This document shows, piece by piece, positions 58,880 to 64,000 of a DNA stretch of 64,000 bases. How positions within the stretch are numbered: the first letter of the stretch is position 1; each line of letters starts with the position of its first letter. The position numbers and the translations under genes were made by a program. The notes beneath the pieces are model-generated. The model saw nothing but the letters and a program-made list of their open reading frames with translations. It was not told the origin of the DNA and did not search any database. Source of the stretch: Fibrobacter sp. UWB16 (GTDB lineage Bacteria > Fibrobacterota > Fibrobacteria > Fibrobacterales > Fibrobacteraceae); the NCBI RefSeq assembly GCF_900215325.1, contig NZ_OCMS01000001.1, positions 310,001-374,000 on the forward strand, in the 5' to 3' direction.

Positions 58880-61800
58880 ATGATTAAAGCCAGTATTTAC
58901 AAACCAATCACCATGCTCATGGTCATCTTGACCGTGGTGGTGTTCGGTCTTTATACCTATTCCATGATGGTGGTGGACTTGATGCCGAAATTCGAAGTCC
59001 CCGTGGTTACGGCCACCATCATTTACAAGGGCGCAAACCCTGAAGAAATCGAAACCACAATTATCAAGCCGATTGAAGAACAAGTGGAACTCGTGGACGG
59101 TATCGACTACGTGCAGTCCATCTGCTTGGAAAACTACGGCATTATCGTCGCCATGTTCAACATGGGCGTGAACGTGGACGTCGCCGCAAATGACGTGCGT
59201 TCCAAGGTGGACCTCGCCTCTGCGGACTTTCCGGATGCAGTTCAGGCGCCGATTATTTCGAAGGTCGATATTAACGGTGCTGCCATCATGGCAATCTCGT
59301 TCACCGGTCCTCTAAACTCTACAGAACTCCGCCAGAAAGTCGAAGACGAAATCGAACCGCTCTTCACTTCTGTTTCCGGTGTTGCTAGCGTTGATATTTT
59401 CGGTGGTACAACCCGCCAGATCGCCATCGAAGTCGACAAGGAAAAAATGATGGACCGCGGTGTCGATATCGGCACCATGATGGGCCTTTACGGCATGTCC
59501 AACGTTAACCTCCCGATTGGTGAAGTTATCGGCAAGCACAAGAATACGTCTGTGCGTACCGCAGGTAAGTTCAAGAACCTCGATGAAATGCGCAACATGG
59601 AAATTCCGACGGAAAAGGGAGTCGTCAAGCTCTCTGAAATTGCCGTCGTGAAAGATACCATCGAAACAATTACATCGACTTCCCGCTTTAACGGCATCAA
59701 CTCTGTCGCACTGGATATCAAGAAGCGTTCCGACGCAAACGTCGTAGATGTTTCCAGAGGCGTGCTCAAGCGTTTGGAAGAAGTCAACAAGACTCTCCCG
59801 GAAGGCTTCAAGCTCACGCTCATTTACGACAAGTCCGAAGCTGTGAACGAATCTATCGATAACGTTATCCAGAACATCATTATCGCTATTGCGCTTACCG
59901 CAGGCCTCTTGCTCCTGTTCCTCGGCAAATTCTCGACGATGATTATCGCAGCTCTCACGATGCCGATTTCCGTGATTGGCGCATTCACGCTCATGTACTT
60001 TGCAGGCTTTGGCATCAACATGATGTCCCTCATGGCTCTTTCAAGTTCCGTGGGTCTGTTGGTGACGAACTCCATCGTCGTGCTTGAAAATATCAACAAC
60101 AAGTTGAATCAAGGCCTTGATCCGAAGGAAGCCGCCTACAAGGGCACTTCTGAAATCATGATTGCCATCATGGCATCGACGCTCACCAACGTCTGCGTGT
60201 TCGTGCCTATCGCATTCATGAAGTCCATCGTCGGTATCTTCTTTAGAACATTCGGTATGACCATGGTGTTTGCAACGTTTGTGTCGCTCCTCGTGACATT
60301 CACGCTGACACCGCTTATGGCCGCTTACTTGTTCAAGGGTAAAAAGAAAGACGAAAATGGAAACATCATCGAAGAAAAGCCGGGCTTTATCGGAAGCCTG
60401 CTGGGACTTTTCCCCAAGGCTTTGAACGGTGTTCGCTTTGTCTACTTGAAGATGCTTGGATTCTGCCTTTCTGTTCCGGGCGTGATTGTCCAGGTTCTCG
60501 CTCTTGGCGCAGCCATCTTCCTTGTGGCAGGCCTCGCCAAGAACAACTTAACTGTTGAACTTACCCCGAGACAGGACCAGGGCATGATGAGCATCAAGCT
60601 CGAAATGCCTGTGGGTACAAACATCGAGACGACCGATAGCGTGGCTCGTATTATTGAATCCCGCGTCAAGGATATTCCTGAAATTGTTCACTACAGTATG
60701 AACGTGGGTGGTTCCAACGGCTTTACGACCGTAAACCAGGCCACCATGCGTGTTAGACTCTTGAAGGACTGGGAAAAGAAGAACAATCCCAACTGGAAGG
60801 GCAGACATCGCAGTACGGACGAAATCGTCGACTCCATCCGTCCGTACCTCGCCAACATTCCAGACGCCTACATTTCCGTGAAGTCCACCTCCGCCTCTGA
60901 AATGCAGAACAACTCCAGCGGCGACGTGGTGCTCGAAGTGAGCGGTCTCCATGCAGACTCCGTCATCAAGGCATCACAAATCGTCCTTGACCGCGTGCAG
61001 CAAAAGATTGACGGCATCGTGGATATCAAGACGAGCTATGAAGCCGGTAAGCCTGAAATCCGCTTGATCCCGAACCGCGCCGCCATGGCCGACTATGGCG
61101 TAACGCTTGAAACAGTCGCAAACTACAACTACATTGCAGTGAACGGTTTCGAAGCAGGCCAGTACACCGAAGACGGTGAAGAATACGACGTTTACGTACG
61201 CTTGATGGAAAAGGATAGGCAGAGCCATGCCGACATCGAAGACCTGCCTGTCAAGACACCGAAGGGCTACGTAAGTGCTAGCGAACTCTTCCACATCGAA
61301 GATGGTGCTGGTCCGACACGTATTGACCGTAAGCGCAAGATGAGACGTGTAGACGTTTCGATGAACTTGCTCCCTGGTCACACGACCGGTGAAATCATGG
61401 GCAAACTCACGGAACTTACAAACAGCATGAAGGACGAACTCCCAGAAGGTATCTCGTTCAGCTTCGGTGGTAACGCCGACATGCAGAACGACATGCAGAA
61501 GGAATTCATGACGGCAATCGTGATGGCAATCCTCCTCACCTACATTTTGCTCATCGCACTCCTCGAAAGCTTTGCCCAGCCGTTCATTATCATGACGACC
61601 ATCCCGATGGGTGCTATCGGTGTGCTCCTCGCCCTTATCTTTACCGGCAAGGCGCTCTCCATGATCGCCCTCATGGCTATCGTTATGTTGATTGGTGTGG
61701 TGGTGAACAACGCAATTCTTTTGCTCGACGAAGCAAACCGCCTGTTGCGTAGTGGAAGCATGGGCCGCCGCTCGGCAGTGCTTACAGCCGCGAAAGCCAA

Positions 61801-62044
61801 ATTCCAGCCGATTATGCTTGCAACGCTTGCCTCCGTGATTGCCCAGCTCCCGCTCGCATTCGCTCTCGGTGGTAACGTCGCCGCCATGACGCAGCCGATG
61901 GGTATTGCCTCTGTGGGTGGCTTGATTGTGTCCGCAGTGCTTACCATGTTCCTTGTGCCGACATTCTTCTGGCTCCCGAACGCCCTCTTTAGCAAGGCCA
62001 AGAAAGGCGCCAACAAAGTCAAGGCAAAGTTCAGCAAGGCATAA
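58880..62044 (+). CDS. RND multidrug/solute efflux permease (HAE1/AcrB-like)
   Basis: A 1054-residue inner-membrane proton-driven pump. Twelve spans in the usual 1+5+1+5 layout; the N-terminal MIKASIYKPITMLMVILTVVVFGL, the central FVPIAFMKSIVGIFFRTFGMTMVFA and the C-terminal AIVMLIGVVVNNAILLLDEANRL are all family hallmarks. The usual Asp-Asp pair of span 4 is replaced by LSSSVGLLVTNSIVVLEN, where the first proton-relay position reads Ser/Thr, so its coupling site may differ from AcrB. The substrate cannot be told. Operon with the TolC and adaptor genes. Confidence 0.92.
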   Translation: MIKASIYKPITMLMVILTVVVFGLYTYSMMVVDLMPKFEVPVVTATIIYKGANPEEIETTIIKPIEEQVELVDGIDYVQSICLENYGIIVAMFNMGVNVDVAANDVRSKVDLASADFPDAVQAPIISKVDINGAAIMAISFTGPLNSTELRQKVEDEIEPLFTSVSGVASVDIFGGTTRQIAIEVDKEKMMDRGVDIGTMMGLYGMSNVNLPIGEVIGKHKNTSVRTAGKFKNLDEMRNMEIPTEKGVVKLSEIAVVKDTIETITSTSRFNGINSVALDIKKRSDANVVDVSRGVLKRLEEVNKTLPEGFKLTLIYDKSEAVNESIDNVIQNIIIAIALTAGLLLLFLGKFSTMIIAALTMPISVIGAFTLMYFAGFGINMMSLMALSSSVGLLVTNSIVVLENINNKLNQGLDPKEAAYKGTSEIMIAIMASTLTNVCVFVPIAFMKSIVGIFFRTFGMTMVFATFVSLLVTFTLTPLMAAYLFKGKKKDENGNIIEEKPGFIGSLLGLFPKALNGVRFVYLKMLGFCLSVPGVIVQVLALGAAIFLVAGLAKNNLTVELTPRQDQGMMSIKLEMPVGTNIETTDSVARIIESRVKDIPEIVHYSMNVGGSNGFTTVNQATMRVRLLKDWEKKNNPNWKGRHRSTDEIVDSIRPYLANIPDAYISVKSTSASEMQNNSSGDVVLEVSGLHADSVIKASQIVLDRVQQKIDGIVDIKTSYEAGKPEIRLIPNRAAMADYGVTLETVANYNYIAVNGFEAGQYTEDGEEYDVYVRLMEKDRQSHADIEDLPVKTPKGYVSASELFHIEDGAGPTRIDRKRKMRRVDVSMNLLPGHTTGEIMGKLTELTNSMKDELPEGISFSFGGNADMQNDMQKEFMTAIVMAILLTYILLIALLESFAQPFIIMTTIPMGAIGVLLALIFTGKALSMIALMAIVMLIGVVVNNAILLLDEANRLLRSGSMGRRSAVLTAAKAKFQPIMLATLASVIAQLPLAFALGGNVAAMTQPMGIASVGGLIVSAVLTMFLVPTFFWLPNALFSKAKKGANKVKAKFSKA

Positions 62045-62069
62045 TTAAGTTTCATTAGACAACTCCGCA

Positions 62070-62097
62070 AAGTCCCCTCTCCGGGGGACTTTTTTTA
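62070..62097 (+). terminator. Intrinsic terminator of the efflux operon
   Basis: AGTCCCC and GGGGACT pair, followed by TTTTTTTA. Confidence 0.85.
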
Positions 62098-62103
62098 TGC
62101 AGT

Positions 62104-62233
62104 GTCATCCTGAACAAAGCCCGTAAGGGCGACGTGAAGGATCCAGTTAAGCTTTGATTTTTCACAACAAGAAATTACTGGATCCTTCCACCTTCGGTGT
62201 CAGGATGACGTCTCGCCGTTTTGGTCAGGATGA
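62104..62233. repeat. Inverted pair of the second dispersed repeat family
   Basis: GTCATCCTGAAC...GGATCCAGTTAA and ATTACTGGATCC...CAGGATGAC face each other, forming one large hairpin of about 110 nt. GTCAGGATGAC follows again. It lies between the efflux terminator and the ATPase gene. Confidence 0.75.
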
Positions 62234-62314
62234 CTTTACGGCACTTTGCAAACGGTTGGTTGCAAAATTTGCATGAAGGTGATTTTTCAAGAATTTTGTT
62301 TGTATTTTACGGGG

Positions 62315-63601
62315 ATGAATACAAAAAACTTGTCCAAAAAATGGTGTCAGAAAAACGGGATTGCAGTTGTTGAAAGCACCGGGGAATGCGCCGCGCTCCT
62401 GAAAGTTGCCGTACCGAACGCAAACGATGAATTCCTTCTCGAAAAGATCCGATTTGTCACACAACAACGCATTACCCCAAAGCAGCACTCCCCTGCCGAA
62501 ATCAGGCTCATGCACAACCACGCCGATTCTATCGATGACGAGGATTTGCTCCAGCACCTCAACCATCTCGAGATTTCACGAAATTCTTCGTGGGAATCGG
62601 AACCGATTATAAATCTCGTTGATAGCATTATTGTCAAGGCACTCCAGAAAAAAGCGACCGACATTCACCTCGAACCGTTGGCAGATTCACTACGTGTAAG
62701 ATTTCGCATTGACGGGCTTTTAACGGAATACAGAACATTCCCGCAATGGCTTGCCGAGCCTATATTGATTCGTCTCAAGGTCATGGCGAATGTCGATATC
62801 ACGGAGCGCCGCTTGCCACATGACGGGAGTTTCGCCTTTGAAGATTTTCATGAGAAGGTAAACGTTCGCTTAAGTACCATTCCCGTAAACAACGGCGAGA
62901 AATGCGTACTGCGATTGCTCCCCGCCAACGATTCCGCACAAACGCTCGACAGCCTTGATTTTAGCGAAACAACGCTCCAAGCGATTCGGAAAATTTTCAA
63001 CGCCCCGCAAGGGCTATTCCTCGTTACAGGGCCCACAGGGAGCGGCAAGACGACTACGCTTTACGCTGGCCTCCGAGAAATCATCCAGCGAAAAATCAAC
63101 GTCACGACAATTGAGGACCCCATAGAATACGAACTCCGCGGAGCAAATCAGGTTCCCGTCAACGAAAAATGCGGATTCACGTTCGCCGTTGCATTGCGTT
63201 CTATTTTGCGCCAGGATCCAGACGTGATTCTCGTCGGAGAAATCCGCGATGCAGAGACTGCACAAATAGCATTACAAGCCGCACAGACAGGGCATCTCGT
63301 GTTGAGCACGTTGCACACAAACAGTGCAAAAGCAGCGGCAGCGAGACTTCTTGATTTAGGCGTTCCAAAAGGTATCTTGGATGAAGCTTTGCTTGGCGTT
63401 TTTGCCCAACGCCTCGTAAGGAAGCTTGACAAAACAACTTCTCATGAGTCCTCACCGCATTACAAAGGCAGAACCGTTGTCTGTGAATTGCTATTGCCTA
63501 ACAACACCTACGCCGACTCCACCATGCAAGAAAACGCAAGAAAGCTCGTAGAATCCGGCATCACCACCGAAGAAGAAATTGAGAGAGTGCTAGGATCATA
63601 A
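62315..63601 (+). CDS. GspE/PilB-type secretion ATPase
   Basis: A 428-residue ATPase of type II secretion or type IV pilus assembly. N2-like domain HADSIDDEDLLQHL, then IIVKALQKKATDIHLEP, Walker A VTGPTGSGKTTTLYAGL, Asp box TTIEDPIEYELRGANQV, Walker B ILVGEIRDAETAQIALQAA and the His box TGHLVLSTLHTNSA. The C-terminal tetracysteine zinc domain of typical GspE/PilB is missing, and the long N1 domain is absent, so it is shorter than PilB (about 560). ATG 62315 is chosen as start since the upstream frame enters unrelated sequence; no strong ribosome site is seen. Confidence 0.88.
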   Translation: MNTKNLSKKWCQKNGIAVVESTGECAALLKVAVPNANDEFLLEKIRFVTQQRITPKQHSPAEIRLMHNHADSIDDEDLLQHLNHLEISRNSSWESEPIINLVDSIIVKALQKKATDIHLEPLADSLRVRFRIDGLLTEYRTFPQWLAEPILIRLKVMANVDITERRLPHDGSFAFEDFHEKVNVRLSTIPVNNGEKCVLRLLPANDSAQTLDSLDFSETTLQAIRKIFNAPQGLFLVTGPTGSGKTTTLYAGLREIIQRKINVTTIEDPIEYELRGANQVPVNEKCGFTFAVALRSILRQDPDVILVGEIRDAETAQIALQAAQTGHLVLSTLHTNSAKAAAARLLDLGVPKGILDEALLGVFAQRLVRKLDKTTSHESSPHYKGRTVVCELLLPNNTYADSTMQENARKLVESGITTEEEIERVLGS

Positions 63602-63689
63602 TAATTCTTATTCAGCAAATCAAAAAGCATTGAATCCGTTTAAAGCGAGAACAAATGATAAAATAAAAAGTCTGTCATCGTCGAGAGAA

Positions 63690-63780
63690 TAAAGCGTCGG
63701 CCAAGGATGGGGAGGGTGCAGGGAGGGGCCCGTGCAGCCTTCGCAACTCCGAGCTGGGGCCCCGCCCGCAAGAAGTACAT
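63690..63780. other. GC-rich island with a G-quadruplex motif
   Basis: GGGG-A-GGG-TGCA-GGG-A-GGGG at 63709-63728 fits the G-quadruplex rule exactly, in an otherwise AT-rich gap. GC-rich inverted segments (GGGGCCC, GGGGCCCCGCC) follow. Confidence 0.7.
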
Positions 63781-63800
63781 TTTACATTAAAATAAAAACA

Positions 63801-63833
63801 GAAGAAGTGAACTATTTCTTAGTTCACTTCTTC
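63801..63833 (-). terminator. Intrinsic terminator overlapping the end of the TOPRIM gene
   Basis: GAAGAAGTGAACT and AGTTCACTTCTTC form a perfect 13-bp stem, which includes the TGA stop; on the minus strand TGTTTTTATTTT follows. Confidence 0.8.
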
Positions 63834-64000
63834 CCGCCGAACCAATCGTTGATGTCTTCGCCTTCTTTCATCGACAATTTGCCAAATTGATCTACGCCAT
63901 CACCAAGCACAACCGTGCGGATATTCGCATTCGCAAAAACCGTCTGCAAATACTCCGTACCGCTGCGCCCCGCCTCGTCCTTGTCCAAACAAAGCACGAC
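63824..64000 (-). CDS. C-terminal fragment of a TOPRIM-domain protein (primase-like)
   Basis: 58 residues are visible; the rest lies beyond the window. VVLCLDKDEAGRSG is the second half of a TOPRIM fold (the LDxDxAG metal-binding motif) as found in DnaG-like primases and primase-helicases. The protein ends shortly after with GEDINDWFGGKK. The full domain layout, and thus whether it is a phage-type primase/helicase, cannot be judged. Confidence 0.65.
   Translation of the reverse strand, partial: VVLCLDKDEAGRSGTEYLQTVFANANIRTVVLGDGVDQFGKLSMKEGEDINDWFGGKK

Noticed and set aside
62246-62314. TTG start and N-terminal extension of the GspE-type ATPase
   Set aside because: No ribosome site and no family similarity; ATG 62315 is more sensible, although its own site is weak.

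Overview
The window looks like chromosomal DNA of a Fibrobacter species (phylum Fibrobacterota). The best evidence is two proteins carrying the Fibrobacter succinogenes major paralogous domain (FISUMP), poly-serine linkers in secreted proteins, a C-terminal tail resembling type IX secretion sorting domains, a GH8 exo-oligoxylanase, and a Gram-negative envelope gene set (lipid A acyltransferase, TolC/RND efflux, type IV pilus secretin). Coding density is high, most genes have GGAG-type ribosome binding sites, and the two tRNA genes do not encode CCA.

Layout. 1-2.9 kb: a UDP-sugar pyrophosphorylase cut by the window edge, a lipid A acyltransferase and an Smr protein. 2.9-5.2 kb: tRNA-Pro, a 16-bp copy of its 3' end 238 bp downstream, a multi-hairpin element between the two copies, and a radical SAM/thioredoxin reductase pair on the minus strand. 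5.2-9.6 kb: GH8 enzyme, FISUMP lipoprotein, three 38-nt palindromes, an iron alcohol dehydrogenase and a predicted outer-membrane barrel protein. 9.8-12.6 kb: argJ, greA, holA. 12.6-14.9 kb: a large secreted repeat protein. 15-24.5 kb: a minus-strand block reading pyrR-pyrB-inactive dihydroorotase-PilZ protein, then pilM-N-O-(PilP fusion)-Q. 24.6-29.2 kb: cyclophilin, tRNA-Ala, M23 peptidase, DUF2334 deacetylase-like protein, uppP. 29.2-31.5 kb: an AT-rich variable stretch with an Rpn nuclease, two tiny membrane proteins, a candidate structured RNA and repeats. 31.5-36 kb: htpG behind a near-perfect sigma-54 promoter, then a triple-FISUMP lipoprotein. 36-39.4 kb: a MocR regulator divergent from pdxS-pdxT. 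39.4-46.9 kb: YkvA protein, DUF1846 protein, COG2509 flavoprotein, RluC/D-type pseudouridine synthase, UvrD-type helicase. 47-53.8 kb: a second barrel protein, UPF0145, TM2-like protein, ispD, lipoprotein, pheT, an amber-interrupted lipoprotein and a TerB-like protein. 53.9-62 kb: dnaX, ybaB, and a TolC-adaptor-RND pump operon. 62.3-64 kb: a GspE/PilB-type ATPase and the end of a TOPRIM-domain gene.

How the genes work together. pilM-Q builds the inner-membrane alignment complex and secretin of a type IV pilus, and the PilZ protein just upstream could link it to cyclic-di-GMP. The pump genes form a complete tripartite efflux system. pdxS and pdxT make pyridoxal phosphate, probably under the divergent MocR regulator, for which three 11-bp-phased direct repeats form a candidate operator. 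PyrB with a catalytically dead dihydroorotase resembles the PyrB/PyrC' aspartate transcarbamoylase known from Pseudomonas.

The most unusual content lies outside ordinary gene function: a dispersed palindromic repeat family (nine copies with compensatory stem changes), one copy of which lies in frame inside a flavoprotein gene; a GC-rich repeat that inserts about 40 residues into a pseudouridine synthase; the structured element beside the duplicated tRNA end; the triple 38-nt palindromes; and an A10 frameshift cassette in dnaX.
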